Shown: in pieces, positions 8,207-17,554 of the stretch
Numbering within the stretch: the first letter of the stretch is position 1
Layout: each line of letters opens with the position of its first letter
NCBI GenBank assembly: GCA_963664935.2
Contig: CAXXSE010000002.1
Coordinates: 372,001-436,000, forward strand
Length of the DNA: 64,000 nucleotides
Origin: G963664935 sp963664935
GTDB taxonomy: Bacteria > Pseudomonadota > Gammaproteobacteria > Methylococcales > G963664935
Direction of reading: 5' to 3'
The notes under the pieces: model-generated
Database searches by the model: none
The model's input: only the letters and a program-made list of their open reading frames with translations
What the model was told of the DNA's origin: nothing
Translations under genes and position numbers: made by a program

Positions 8207-8920
8207 AGACCAAGTGGACGTCAACCTGATGACATGAGACAGGTTGCTATAACGTGCGGTTATACAAAGCACGCCGAGGGTTCGGTGCTGATTGAGTATG
8301 GTGACACTCGGGTGATTTGCAACGCAAGCATGGAAAAACGTGTTCCACGATTTCTGAAAGGCAGCGGGAGTGGGTGGGTTACAGCGGAATACGGTATGTT
8401 GCCACGCTCAACACACGAACGCATGGGCCGCGAAGCCGCCCGAGGTCGACAGGGAGGCCGTACCTTAGAAATTCAACGGCTAATTGGACGTTCGTTGCGG
8501 GCGGCTATTGATCTAAAAGCTTTGGGAGAGCGCACGGTGACTATCGATTGCGATGTGATTCAAGCCGATGGAGGTACACGAACCGCTTCGGTTACTGGGG
8601 GGTTTGTAGCCCTTTCGTTGGCGGTTGAACACCTGTTGGCAACAAAAAAGATCGCCAGCAATCCCATTCATGGGCAGGTTGCATCGGTATCCGTCGGCAT
8701 TTATAAAGGTATCCCGGTGCTCGATCTTGATTATCAAGAGGATTCCGATGCGGAAACCGACATGAACGTTGTGATGAACGATGCCGGGGCTTATATCGAA
8801 TTACAAGGCACCGCTGAGGGTCATGCGTTTCGGAAATACGAGTTGGAAATCATGCTTTCGTTGGCGTCCAAAGGGATTGGAGAGTTGCGGGAAAAACAGC
8901 GGTCCGCGTTGGGATTGTGA
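8204..8920 (+). CDS. rph: Ribonuclease PH
   Basis: A 238-residue phosphate-dependent 3'-to-5' exoribonuclease that trims the 3' ends of tRNA precursors. It is full length for the family and opens with the expected MRPSGRQPDD. Diagnostic stretches are YTKHAEGSVL, WVTAEYGMLPRSTH, GRQGGRTLEIQRLIGRSLR, DCDVIQADGGTRTASVTG and ETDMNVVM, covering the phosphate-binding and catalytic regions of the RNase PH fold. The stop overlaps the GTG of rdgB, the usual rph-rdgB operon. A C-run/G-run hairpin precedes the start. Identification is secure. Confidence 0.97.
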   Translation: MRPSGRQPDDMRQVAITCGYTKHAEGSVLIEYGDTRVICNASMEKRVPRFLKGSGSGWVTAEYGMLPRSTHERMGREAARGRQGGRTLEIQRLIGRSLRAAIDLKALGERTVTIDCDVIQADGGTRTASVTGGFVALSLAVEHLLATKKIASNPIHGQVASVSVGIYKGIPVLDLDYQEDSDAETDMNVVMNDAGAYIELQGTAEGHAFRKYELEIMLSLASKGIGELREKQRSALGL

Positions 8921-9501
8921 CGGAAAAAATCGTTTTAGCCAGCGGTAACGCCGCTAAGATCAGGGAGATCCAGGCCATTTTTGGTAACAAACTCATTGTT
9001 CCGCAATCGGAATTTGATGTTCCGGAAGCCAAGGAGACAGGTCTCACCTTCGTAGAAAATTCAATTCTAAAAGCTAGAAATGCTTGTTACTATAGCGGGC
9101 TTTCGGCTATAGCCGATGATTCAGGCATCGAAGTGGACGCATTGGGAGGCGCCCCCGGGGTGATATCCGCTCGTTATGCCGGTGAGAATGCAAACGATCG
9201 GGACAATCTGGAAAAACTTCTCGAAGAACTCGTTGATGTTCCCGATTCGGGACGTAGCGCACGCTTCCACTGTGTGTTGGTATATATGCGTACCGATGCC
9301 GATTCCAGTCCGATTATCGCGCAAGGTGTTTGGGAAGGCGTCATTCTGCATCAACCGATTGGCGTAAACGGATTTGGTTACGATCCAATTTTTTTTGTAC
9401 CGGAAAAGAATTGTTCATCCGCCCAACTGGAGCCGAATATTAAAAACCAGCTAAGCCATAGGGCTAAGGCATTAAAACAACTGATGGAGAAATTTGTTTA
9501 G
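8917..9501 (+). CDS. rdgB: dITP/XTP pyrophosphatase (Ham1/RdgB)
   Basis: A 194-residue nucleotide pool-cleaning enzyme that hydrolyses deaminated purine triphosphates (dITP, XTP) to monophosphates, preventing their use in DNA and RNA. It begins with GTG overlapping the rph stop, giving VLASGNAAKIREI, the family's substrate-binding SGNxxKxxEI motif. FVENSILKARNA, AIADDSGIEVDALGGAPGVISARYAG and the closing GFGYDPIFFVPE and LSHRAKAL are all present. Length and order are normal. It is co-transcribed with rph. Confidence 0.97.
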   Translation: MTEKIVLASGNAAKIREIQAIFGNKLIVPQSEFDVPEAKETGLTFVENSILKARNACYYSGLSAIADDSGIEVDALGGAPGVISARYAGENANDRDNLEKLLEELVDVPDSGRSARFHCVLVYMRTDADSSPIIAQGVWEGVILHQPIGVNGFGYDPIFFVPEKNCSSAQLEPNIKNQLSHRAKALKQLMEKFV

Positions 9502-9565
9502 GGGCCTGAATTAGGAAATCTGAATCCTGATGTCTTGTCCTCTATGAACCAGACTTAGCCTGTCG

Positions 9566-10247
9566 TCAAATCAACCCATGTTCCGCGAAAGAATAGGCCT
9601 GTCCGTCGCCGATCACAAAATGATCCAAAACACGGATGTCAAGCAATGCGAGCGCCTGCTTTAACTTTTCAGTAATCTGTTTGTCCGCTTGGCTGGGATT
9701 GGTGATCCCGGAGGGATGATTGTGAGCGAATATGACAGCGGCGGCGCTATGGGATAGGGCTTTTTTCACGACTTCGCGGGGATAGATGCTGGCGCCATCA
9801 ATCGTTCCGGTAAACAGTTCTTCGAATTCAATAATTCGGTGTTGGTTATCCAGGAAAAGGCAGGCGAATACTTCGTGTTGATATGACCTTAATTGAGCAG
9901 TCAGAAAATCACGGGTATTTTCGGGGCTGGTTAACGCGGCGCCACGCTCTAGAGATTCCTGAAGATGCCGTTTGGCCATAAGTCTATTCCAGTACGGCCT
10001 GCAAAAGTGTAAACTTAGCGGTTCCCAATCCATGGCTTTGACAAAATCGTTTTACGTCAGCTTCTAGTAATGCGCGAAGTGAACCAAATTCGATCAAAAG
10101 TTCACGGGCCAAATCGACGGCGGTTTTGCCTTTGACACCGGTTCGAAGAAAGATGGCTAGCAGTTCGGCATCGGACAAAGACTGTGGGCCCCGTTTCAGC
10201 AGCTTCTCGCGTGGTCTCTCATCTATCGGCCAATCGGTAATAGGCAT
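9566..10247 (-). pseudogene. radC: RadC-family protein split by a 7-nt insertion
   Basis: Two minus-strand reading frames together give one RadC protein of about 225 residues. The N-terminal piece (10247 to 9984, 87 residues, PREKLLKRGPQSLSDAELLAIFLRTG) carries the helix-hairpin-helix region and ends LLQAVLE-stop. The C-terminal piece (from ATG at 9979 to 9566, MAKRHLQESLERG onward) carries the JAB/MPN metal motif, with HNHPSG and the downstream D of DHFVIGD. Seven extra bases, TAGACTT, separate the GAA and ATG codons. The ATG lies 4 nt after the stop, so re-initiation could yield two separate polypeptides. RadC's true role is unsettled. Called a pseudogene, but a functional split gene is possible. 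Confidence 0.8.
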
Positions 10248-10326
10248 TGTTATTTTCTTGGATTATCGCCGAACTCAATTAATAAAGCATAGAAGAGACT
10301 GGAATAAGTTGCCATAATTCATCTAT

Positions 10327-11544
10327 ATGGGAAAAATAACGGGCAAAAATATCCTGTTGGGGGTAAGCGGTGGAATTGCGGCGTATAAGGCTGCCGAGAT
10401 GGTTCGGTTGTTACGCAAGCAGGGCGCCAATATACGGGTGGTAATGACTCATGCGGCTACGGATTTCGTGGGACCTCTTACTTTTCAAGCGCTATCCGGC
10501 AATGCTGTACATTTGGATTTGCTCGATTCTGAACAGGAAGCCGCCATGGGACATATCAGCTTGTCCCGCTGGGCTGACCGTATCCTCGTTACACCCGCGA
10601 CAGCTGATTTCATAGCAAAAATTCGTATCGGAATCGCGGACGATTTACTATCCACCCTCTGCTTGGCGGCGAATGCACCCATTATGCTTGCACCGGCAAT
10701 GAATCAAGCCATGTGGCGCAATCCCGCAAACCAGGATAATATCGAAACTTTAAAACAGCGGGGCATCATCCTCTTGGGTCCGAATGAGGGCGAACAAGCC
10801 TGTGGAGAAACAGGCTTTGGTCGAATGCTGGAACCGGAAGATATTTGTGCTGCGTTACAGAATACTTTCTTAGCCCGGATACTCGAGGGACTTTCCGTCC
10901 TTATCAGTGCAGGTCCCACGCGAGAGGCGATTGATCCGGTTCGGTACATTAGTAACCGTAGTTCCGGGAAAATGGGATATTCCCTTGCCGAAGCAGCGTT
11001 GGAAGTTGGCGCCCGAATCACATTAGTCAGCGGCCCCGTGGCGCTGAGTGTTCCGTCGGTTGATGAAGTCGTACAGGTAGAAAGCGCCCAGGAAATGTTC
11101 AAAGCCGTAACTGATCGGGCCGAGTCTCATGACATTTACATTGGCGCCGCGGCGGTAGCCGATTACTCCCCGATCAATAGCCTGTCTAAAAAACTGAAAA
11201 AACAGGAAAATGAGACCATACTAACCTTAAAGAAAACGCCCGATATCTTAGCGGCTGTAGCTGCGCTTAAAGACAAACCATATGTTGTTGGTTTCGCCGC
11301 GGAAACCCATGATTTAGAACAGTTCGCGAAAGCCAAGCTGAAAAATAAAGGCTTGGATATGATAGCGGCGAATTGGGTTGGCCAACGGGAAGGTGGATTT
11401 GAAGACGATCGTAATGCTTTAACGGTATTTTGGCATCGGGGTACTCATCGGCTGGAGATGGCGCCCAAAAAAATCCTTGCACAACGGTTATTAGAACTCA
11501 TTGCGAAACGCTACGATGAACAAAGTTCAGCTAAAAATACTTGA
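10327..11544 (+). CDS. coaBC: Bifunctional phosphopantothenoylcysteine decarboxylase / phosphopantothenate-cysteine ligase
   Basis: A 405-residue bifunctional enzyme for two consecutive steps of coenzyme A synthesis. The N-terminal CoaC flavoprotein domain has LLGVSGGIAAYKAAEMVRLL, the active-site His region AAMGHISLSRWAD, and MLAPAMNQAMW with the PxMN substrate-binding motif; the GETGFGRM flap follows. The CoaB ligase domain starts near residue 190 with ISAGPTREAIDPVRYISN, SSGKMGYSLAEAA, and ends with AANWVGQ and a nucleotide-binding tail. It overlaps dut by 29 nt. The coaBC-dut-algC order is common in gammaproteobacteria. Confidence 0.97.
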   Translation: MGKITGKNILLGVSGGIAAYKAAEMVRLLRKQGANIRVVMTHAATDFVGPLTFQALSGNAVHLDLLDSEQEAAMGHISLSRWADRILVTPATADFIAKIRIGIADDLLSTLCLAANAPIMLAPAMNQAMWRNPANQDNIETLKQRGIILLGPNEGEQACGETGFGRMLEPEDICAALQNTFLARILEGLSVLISAGPTREAIDPVRYISNRSSGKMGYSLAEAALEVGARITLVSGPVALSVPSVDEVVQVESAQEMFKAVTDRAESHDIYIGAAAVADYSPINSLSKKLKKQENETILTLKKTPDILAAVAALKDKPYVVGFAAETHDLEQFAKAKLKNKGLDMIAANWVGQREGGFEDDRNALTVFWHRGTHRLEMAPKKILAQRLLELIAKRYDEQSSAKNT

Positions 11545-11971
11545 TTCGCGGTTAGGAAAGGAATTTCCACTGCCCGACTATGCAACATCGGGATCAGCGG
11601 GACTGGATTTACGCGCCTATTTGGACGATACGCTTATTATTCAACCGGGGGCAACCGAATTGATTCCAACCGGCTTCGCGATTCATATTGCCGATCAAAG
11701 TATCGCGGCATTAATTATTCCCCGTTCGGGCTTAGGACACAAGCATGGGATTGTTTTGGGAAATCTGCTTGGATTAATCGACTCCGATTATCAAGGGCAG
11801 GTTTTTATCTCCTGCTGGAATCGGGGGCAAGACCCTTTCAAAATCGAAGTGGGTGACAGAATCGCCCAAATGGTTTTCGTACCCGTGGTCCAGGCGGAAT
11901 TTGAAACCGTTGGTGAATTTGAAGCAAGCCCCCGCGGAGATGGTGGATTCGGTCATACGGGCCGCGGCTAA
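11516..11971 (+). CDS. dut: Deoxyuridine 5'-triphosphate nucleotidohydrolase
   Basis: A trimeric dUTPase that removes dUTP and supplies dUMP for thymidylate synthesis. The five family motifs appear in order: AGLDLRA, PRSGLGHKHGIVL, GLIDSDYQGQ, GDRIAQMVFVP and the C-terminal SPRGDGGFGHTGR that closes over the active site. The start chosen is the ATG giving MNKVQLKILDSRLG, matching the family N terminus (151 residues); the ATG at 11501 would add five residues. It lies inside the coaBC end, so translation is probably coupled. Confidence 0.97.
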   Translation: MNKVQLKILDSRLGKEFPLPDYATSGSAGLDLRAYLDDTLIIQPGATELIPTGFAIHIADQSIAALIIPRSGLGHKHGIVLGNLLGLIDSDYQGQVFISCWNRGQDPFKIEVGDRIAQMVFVPVVQAEFETVGEFEASPRGDGGFGHTGRG

Positions 11972-11985
11972 AATACCGAAGCACA

Positions 11986-14412
11986 ATGAGTTTAAAAAAG
12001 ATACTGTTAATTCTGTCCTGGACGACGGCTGTCGTAATTTTGCTAAGCGGTAGTTTACTTTTCTGGGTGGCCGACGAACGATTGGACACCTCCGCAAACA
12101 GTAGTTTTCAATCTATTGCTGAAAGTCTCGTATCCATTGTTGAAAACGACATAAAGCGCAAAACTCAAATCGTCGACAGGATCGGCGCTGATTTAATTTC
12201 CGAGAACCCAACCGATTTGGAAGACCTCAACCAATTGCAGAAACTGGCTGACGAGAAAGTCCGTCTTTTACCCGGCCTTTTGAAGGTACGCATTCTATCG
12301 GTGGATATTGAGGAACCCGATCAATCTTTAAAACCACATATGGGGTATGCCGATTTGGTGATGGTGAAAAACGCTATAGATTCCAACCCGCCGCCCGCTT
12401 TGCACGGTTTCGGAACGCCCCACGCTCACTTGGCGATAGCCAGGAAAATTGTGGTGGATGATCGAGTCATTGGGATTGTATTGGCGAGTTTCTCAAAGAA
12501 CAAAATTGGGGGGCTTATCTCTGGCATTAAGTCCCAAGGCGGCGCTTTTGAACTGATACAAGGCAAGCTTAGCATTGGATTTAGTGGTGCGAAAACCTTG
12601 AAAGCAAGCCCACCAACAGGTTCCATCGACGTTGGGCTCTCCAAGTGGAAAATAAGGTACTGGGTCCCCGCGGATGCAGGATTCGAAGCTCTCGAATTCT
12701 ATGCGATTATATTCGCCACTATATTATCGCTGATAATATTACACAATTATGGATTTCGATGGATGATTCGCGCTCTTAAACACGATCAATCCACCATCGT
12801 AAAGGTAGTCAGTGACTTAGTTTCAGGGAAAGTTCTTGGCGCCTATCCCATGAAAATCGAGGAGCTTGAGGATACCATTACCATGTTATCCCGATTGAAA
12901 CGGTTAAAGCTGGAGGATTTCCTGGCGATAGCGGAAGGCGGCGAACAAAAATCAGATGAAGCGGAGAATTCGGATTCAACCATCCCATCGAGCCGGTCGG
13001 ATATCAAGGGACCTGTAGAAACTAAATCCAACAATAACATGGCGCTTTCGAAGGACATATTTCGAGCCTACGATATTCGCGGAGTTGTTGGAAAATCGTT
13101 AACAAATGATGTGCTAACAAATGTCGGACGCGCTTTAGGCAGTGACGCTGAAAAATGTGGGGAGCAAACCGTTATCGTTGCCTACGACGGACGTCTGTCC
13201 AGTCCGGATCTTTGCGCCGCATTGGTGAAAGGGCTTCGGGAAAGTGGCCGGGACGTCATCAACATTGGGTTGGGGCCCACCCCTTTATTGTATTTTGCTA
13301 CCCATTTTTTGGAAAGCAATAGTGGAATAATGATCACCGGCAGCCATAATCCTCCGGATTATAATGGCGTGAAAATGGTTATCGATGGTGAAACCCTTTC
13401 CGGTGAACGAGTCGAGGCATTGTATCAAAGGATCAAAAACAGAGATTTTGTTACCGGAAACGGAAGTTTTGAGACACGCGATCTAACGTCTGAATACGTG
13501 GGAACGATTGTCGATGATATTCAAATCGGCCGACCGATGAAAATAGTTGTTGATTGTGGAAACGGCGTGGCCGGAAAGTTAGCCCCTCTTGTACTACGAT
13601 CCATCGGCTGCGATGTTGTCGAGTTGTTTTGCGAAATTGATGGAAATTTCCCAAATCATCATCCTGATCCGAGCAAACCTGAAAATCTGCATTCGCTTAT
13701 ACAATCGGTTCGAAGCGAAGAAGCCGATCTCGGAATTGCGTTCGATGGCGACGGAGACCGTCTCGGGGTAGTCGATGGCGAAGGCAATATTATATGGCCC
13801 GACCGGCAGATGATGTTGTTCGCCGCCGATGTTTTATCGCGGCACCCGGGCGCCGATATCATCTATGACGTGAAATGTAGCAAGCACTTAGCCAGTGAAA
13901 TTGTGAAATACGGCGGTCGGCCGGTCATGTGGAAAACAGGGCATTCGCTAATTAAGGCAAAGATCCGGGAAACTGGCGCTCAATTGGCGGGTGAAATGAG
14001 TGGACATATCTTTTTCAAAGACCGCTGGTTTGGTTTTGATGACGCCATATATTCAGCGGCGCGATTGCTTGAAATCCTTTCCGCTGATTCCAGATCAGCC
14101 GCTGAAGTATTCGCCGCCTTACCCAATAGCGTCAATACTCCGGAGCTCAATGTCATGTTAATGGAAGGTGAAAATTTTACCTTTATCGAAAAGTTGCTTT
14201 CCCACGCGAATTTTCAGGATGGCAAGATAACGACGATTGACGGGTTGCGGGTTGACTTTTCCCACGGTTGGGGTTTGGTCCGAGCGTCGAATACTACACC
14301 CTCCTTGGTGCTTCGTTTTGAGGCGGATAACGAGCAAGCACTACAAGAAATTCAAGGGAAGTTTAAAAAGACGATGTTGGAGATAGAACCCGAAATGTCG
14401 TTGCCGTTTTAA
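11986..14412 (+). CDS. algC: Phosphomannomutase/phosphoglucomutase with N-terminal membrane domain (AlgC-type)
   Basis: An 808-residue protein. Residues 1-345 hold a sensor-like domain bounded by two membrane helices (about 5-27 and 233-255), with an extracytoplasmic part between. Residues 350-808 are a full alpha-D-phosphohexomutase: FRAYDIRGVVG, the phosphoserine loop GIMITGSHNP, the magnesium loop AFDGDGDRLG, the sugar-binding GEMSGHIFF, and the phosphate-binding C-terminal RASNTTPSLVLRFE. It interconverts mannose-6-P/mannose-1-P and glucose-6-P/glucose-1-P for LPS and exopolysaccharide. Membrane-fused AlgC forms are known in gammaproteobacteria next to dut. argB, often the next gene, is 26 kb away here. 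Confidence 0.95.
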   Translation: MSLKKILLILSWTTAVVILLSGSLLFWVADERLDTSANSSFQSIAESLVSIVENDIKRKTQIVDRIGADLISENPTDLEDLNQLQKLADEKVRLLPGLLKVRILSVDIEEPDQSLKPHMGYADLVMVKNAIDSNPPPALHGFGTPHAHLAIARKIVVDDRVIGIVLASFSKNKIGGLISGIKSQGGAFELIQGKLSIGFSGAKTLKASPPTGSIDVGLSKWKIRYWVPADAGFEALEFYAIIFATILSLIILHNYGFRWMIRALKHDQSTIVKVVSDLVSGKVLGAYPMKIEELEDTITMLSRLKRLKLEDFLAIAEGGEQKSDEAENSDSTIPSSRSDIKGPVETKSNNNMALSKDIFRAYDIRGVVGKSLTNDVLTNVGRALGSDAEKCGEQTVIVAYDGRLSSPDLCAALVKGLRESGRDVINIGLGPTPLLYFATHFLESNSGIMITGSHNPPDYNGVKMVIDGETLSGERVEALYQRIKNRDFVTGNGSFETRDLTSEYVGTIVDDIQIGRPMKIVVDCGNGVAGKLAPLVLRSIGCDVVELFCEIDGNFPNHHPDPSKPENLHSLIQSVRSEEADLGIAFDGDGDRLGVVDGEGNIIWPDRQMMLFAADVLSRHPGADIIYDVKCSKHLASEIVKYGGRPVMWKTGHSLIKAKIRETGAQLAGEMSGHIFFKDRWFGFDDAIYSAARLLEILSADSRSAAEVFAALPNSVNTPELNVMLMEGENFTFIEKLLSHANFQDGKITTIDGLRVDFSHGWGLVRASNTTPSLVLRFEADNEQALQEIQGKFKKTMLEIEPEMSLPF

Positions 14413-14446
14413 TCGAGCTTTAATACAATAAATAATAAATAAAAAA

Positions 14447-14464
14447 GGGGACAGATTTATTTTT
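14447..14464 (+). repeat. Short dispersed repeat-like motif GGGGACAGATTTATTTTT
   Basis: This 18-mer lies in the algC-dehydrogenase gap. From memory it is widespread in proteobacterial intergenic regions, often near REP-associated transposases, but no transposase is present here. A loosely similar degraded stretch (GTGACAGATTTAATTGCC) occurs near 20754-20771. Confidence 0.35.
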
Positions 14465-14476
14465 AAGCTACAATTC

Positions 14477-14500
14477 TAGTATCCCGCACACTAAATAACT
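14477..14500 (+). repeat. Solo end of MITE family 1
   Basis: CTAG followed by TATCCCGCACACTAAATAACT closely matches the terminal repeat of the 160-bp MITE seen at 25369-25528 and 50612-50771. No second end is close by, so this is a remnant. It sits just before the GTG of the dehydrogenase gene. Confidence 0.6.
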
Positions 14501-14508
14501 ACGTTTAA

Positions 14509-15558
14509 GTGAAAAAAGTTATCATCCACGCGCCGGGTGGATACGAGCGCCTGGTCATAAAAAGCCAATCAACGCCAATACCCGGTCCGGACGAAGTACT
14601 GATCGACGTAGCCGCTATCGGTGTCAATTATGCCGATTGCATCACCCGCATGGGCCTGTATGCTTCCGCAAAGCAGTATATTGGTTACCCGATAACGCCA
14701 GGCTTTGAGGTCGCGGGTACGGTTAAGGCGATTGGGAGTGGTATTAGCGACCTTGTGTCCGGCATGCCGGTAATGGCGGTTACCCGGTTTAATGGTTATG
14801 CCACGCAACTCGTGACCAAACGCTCGCTGGTGTTTCCGATTCCCGATTCGTTGTCAGTCGAGGCCGCCGCTGGTTTTCCGACTATTTCGTTGGCTGCATG
14901 GTACGGGCTGTATGAATTGGCGCAGCCGGACCCAACGAAAACTATTTTGGTGCATTCAGCCGCTGGCGGGGTGGGTAGCATGCTGGTACAGCTTGGCAAA
15001 ATCGCCGGTTGCCGGGTGATCGGCGTCGTCGGACATGGCCACAAGGTAACGGCGGTTCGGGAACTCGGCGCCGATGCCGTTATCGACAAGTCATCGCAGG
15101 ATTTGTGGAAACAAGTAAACAAGTTAGCCCCTTCAGGGTGTGACATTATCCTGGATGCCAATGGCGTGACCACATTGGCCCAGAGTTACCGGCGACTTAC
15201 GGCTACCGGACGCTTGGTCGTATACGGATTTCACGGCATGCTTCCAAAGCAGGGCGGGATACCACATAAGTTAATGATGGCCTGGGATTATCTGCGTACT
15301 CCCCGCTTCAGTCCCTTCGACCTGTGCGAACAAAATCGCGGTGTGCTTGGTTTCAATATGAGTTTTCTATTTGACCATTCAGATCTGATGAACCGTGGAC
15401 TAAGCCAACTCATTAAATGGCTCAATACCGGAAAGATTGTTGCACCCAAGATAACCCTTTACCCTTTCGAAAAGGTGGCGGATGCCCATCGTGATCTTGA
15501 GTCGGGTGAAACCATCGGGAAATTGGTGCTGGTATGTAAGGGGTTTTGCGAAAATTGA
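14509..15558 (+). CDS. Medium-chain dehydrogenase/reductase, quinone oxidoreductase/VAT1-like
   Basis: A 349-residue NADPH-dependent oxidoreductase of the MDR superfamily. The GroES-like N-terminal half includes GVNYADCITRMGLY, typical of quinone reductase-like members, and the Rossmann half has VHSAAGGVGSMLVQLGK and a downstream GADAVID. Structural zinc cysteines are not evident, so it is probably of the zinc-independent quinone oxidoreductase/VAT1 type acting on quinones or enones. The start is GTG with no strong Shine-Dalgarno. It stands alone, with a MITE end immediately upstream that may have changed its promoter. Substrate is unknown. Confidence 0.85.
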   Translation: MKKVIIHAPGGYERLVIKSQSTPIPGPDEVLIDVAAIGVNYADCITRMGLYASAKQYIGYPITPGFEVAGTVKAIGSGISDLVSGMPVMAVTRFNGYATQLVTKRSLVFPIPDSLSVEAAAGFPTISLAAWYGLYELAQPDPTKTILVHSAAGGVGSMLVQLGKIAGCRVIGVVGHGHKVTAVRELGADAVIDKSSQDLWKQVNKLAPSGCDIILDANGVTTLAQSYRRLTATGRLVVYGFHGMLPKQGGIPHKLMMAWDYLRTPRFSPFDLCEQNRGVLGFNMSFLFDHSDLMNRGLSQLIKWLNTGKIVAPKITLYPFEKVADAHRDLESGETIGKLVLVCKGFCEN

Positions 15559-15730
15559 TATCCCACCAGGATTTTCTGCTATCGTTTAATAGGGTGAATT
15601 CGCTTACACAAGGACACTGGAATCCTGGGTAAGGGGCGTAAAAATCGACCTTCCGACTACATGTATTGCTCCCCAAATCCGGTGCAAATTACTAATCTGT
15701 ATGAATATTATTTTTATTTTGGAGTAAAAT

Positions 15731-16287
15731 ATGAAACCGATAAATAACCTGCGTTTCGTGGCTGTCAGTCTGTTCTCGATAGGAATAAGTGGTTTTGCAA
15801 TAGCACATGGAGGGCCGGTCAAAGTCATGGGGCAACCGGTCACGTTGTAGTATCGGCGAATCAAGTTACCGAAGGGACTGGTGGCGCTCAAGAAATTGCG
15901 GATCAAGCCCGTGAAGAGAGTAGTCAAGTTATCACCCGCGCTCAATTTACCACCAAGGTCGTTAACCGTGAACCGATCGATCAACTCGATAGTATCGACG
16001 CCTCGGTATCGCCGGTCTATTTTTTCACTGAATTAACCAATCTGTCAGGCCAGACCGTCACTCACCGCTGGTTGTATAACGGTAAAAAAATGGCCGAAGT
16101 CAAATTAATGGTCAAAGCCGATCACTGGCGGGCTCATTCTACTAAAAATATGATGCCAAACTGGGCGGGAACCTGGACTGTAGCGGTAATCGACGGGAAA
16201 GGGAACGAAATCACACGGAAAACATTCGATTACGTGACCCCGATTAAGACAGCCAACATGGCGGAAACGAAAAAGGCGATGGAATAG
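15731..16287 (+). pseudogene. Exported DUF2914-domain protein, frameshifted
   Basis: The ATG at 15731 follows a GGAGTAAAAT ribosome site and opens a clear signal peptide (MKPINNLRFVAVSLFSIG..GFAIAHGG). This frame stops at 15848-15850, but a shift by one frame around 15840 continues VVVSANQVTEGTGG and leads to a C-terminal DUF2914 domain (YFFTELTNLSGQTVTHRW, MPNWAGTWTVAVIDGKGNEI) ending at 16287. The whole gene would give about 185 residues. DUF2914 proteins are periplasmic and of unknown function. One indel explains the break; a sequence error cannot be excluded. Confidence 0.7.
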
Positions 16288-16351
16288 TTACGATAAATTA
16301 CTGGGCATACGCAGATTGGCTCGGTGCGCCCACAAGGCAGAGTCCTTCGTA

Positions 16352-17098
16352 TCAACTATCCGATCCCATGAGCCGATAATCGCGATAGAGTTCGGCTACC
16401 CGCCTCACGACAAAACGGTCCCGGTATTCATTGCAAAATGATTCGTATGCCGCTGGCATGGCGATGGGTGGTGGATAAGGATGTTCGCGTGGGAATTGGA
16501 GCGGGGCTAACAGGGCGGCAACCGATAGATCGACCCGACTAAAGAGTTCACCAACCAAGAAGGACCTATGCTGGTACAAACCATCAAGACGGTTAAGGGC
16601 GCTTTCGAATTTGTCGCGGTTATCTTGAAGGTCACCGGAATCGGTCTTATACTCACTGCGTAGTACAGTTATTATCAGGGGCAAGGCAAGGGTTAACCAC
16701 CCCTTGGCGTAGAACGGTCCTTGATTGGACCAGATTGCGATCAAGGCTTTTCGATGCTGAAACAAAATATTGTAGGCGAGCGAGCGAAGCAACGGTCCAA
16801 CTTCCTCATCCAAAAAAATTTCCAGGGTTTGAGCTTCTTCCCGGTGAAATTTATCACTAAATCCTAGGGGTCGTTCGGGGAATACCTTATCAAGGTAATC
16901 GATGATTTGACCGGATCCTTGGATAGCCTGATCCTTCACGCGTAACAAAGGAACCGTGCTTTCAGGCGCCATTCGTTTGATGACGAACCCGTGCAGGCCC
17001 GGAGGCAAATTGATTTCCTCGTACGACACTCCCTTGTAGTCTAAAGCCCATCGGGCTTTTTCGCAGTAATGAGATACAGGGAATTGGTAGAGTTTCAT
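16352..17098 (-). CDS. Glutathione S-transferase family protein
   Basis: About 248 residues from the chosen ATG (MKLYQFPVSHYCEKARWALD); a longer frame would add 24 residues unlike the family. The thioredoxin-fold N-terminal domain carries the SHYCEKARWAL motif, with Cys in the position often catalytic in bacterial GSTs, then the cis-Pro STVPLL and the glutathione-binding QGSGQIIDYLD. The all-helical C-terminal domain follows, with DLSVAALLAPL. It probably conjugates or isomerises hydrophobic electrophiles with glutathione. A hairpin repeat shared with the pilU leader lies about 20 bp upstream. No operon partner is seen. Confidence 0.85.
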   Translation of the reverse strand: MKLYQFPVSHYCEKARWALDYKGVSYEEINLPPGLHGFVIKRMAPESTVPLLRVKDQAIQGSGQIIDYLDKVFPERPLGFSDKFHREEAQTLEIFLDEEVGPLLRSLAYNILFQHRKALIAIWSNQGPFYAKGWLTLALPLIITVLRSEYKTDSGDLQDNRDKFESALNRLDGLYQHRSFLVGELFSRVDLSVAALLAPLQFPREHPYPPPIAMPAAYESFCNEYRDRFVVRRVAELYRDYRLMGSDS

Positions 17099-17119
17099 TT
17101 TCTCAGTATTGGTATTAAT

Positions 17120-17158
17120 CTGAATCCGTAGCTTCAATACGGATAGCAGAGTGCGCGA
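17120..17158 (-). repeat. Hairpin leader repeat, copy 1
   Basis: CTGAATCCGTAGCTTCAATA followed by CGGATAGCAG and GTGCGCGA. ATCCGT pairs with ACGGAT. It lies about 22 bp before the GST start, and a similar sequence lies in the same position before pilU (22022-22063). Confidence 0.55.
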
Positions 17159-17499
17159 TACCGGTCTCACTGGGCATCGAAAAAGCGTATTCGTTTACGG
17201 TTACCAATTGTCAGCTTACAGTTTTTTCAAAGAATCCTGTAATGCCTGAAGCCTTCTTGGTACTGAATTTAACCCTTGAATCAGCTGTTTTGCATCCCGA
17301 ATCCGGAAATATCGAATCTATTCAGGGTTAACGGTTCGAAGCGGCGCCGGTTCGTCACCATCTTTTAATTCGTCAACTATCAACCGATAAACGTGAACGG
17401 TTTCAAATAAAGCTGTCCTCGTTTTTATTTGAAAGGTTCGTTTTAATCCACTTTTGTAGACTCCGAACAAAAAAGGCAAAAAACGGGTCCGACCCTAAT

Positions 17500-17548
17500 A
17501 GAAGTGGACCCTTCCGATTGGACAGTCCAATCGGAAGGGTCCACTTCT
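17500..17548. repeat. Perfect 23-bp inverted repeat with 3-nt loop
   Basis: Arm 17500-17522 (AGAAGTGGACCC.. CCGATTGGA) is exactly complementary to 17526-17548 with CAG between. It lies about 140 bp past the stop of the minus-strand SmbP-like gene and could act as a terminator or be a REP-like element; no clean T-run follows. Confidence 0.85.
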
Positions 17549-17554
17549 CTTTAG

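Noticed and set aside
7970..8272. 100-codon minus-strand ORF upstream of rph
   Set aside because: Overlaps the rph start, has no motif or ribosome site, and runs through the C/G runs.
9566..10247. Programmed frameshift in radC
   Set aside because: The break is a 7-nt insertion with an in-frame stop and no slippery sequence; re-initiation is more plausible.
17500..17548. Inverted repeat as an attC site
   Set aside because: Perfect arms without the extrahelical bases and GTTRRRY cores of attC.
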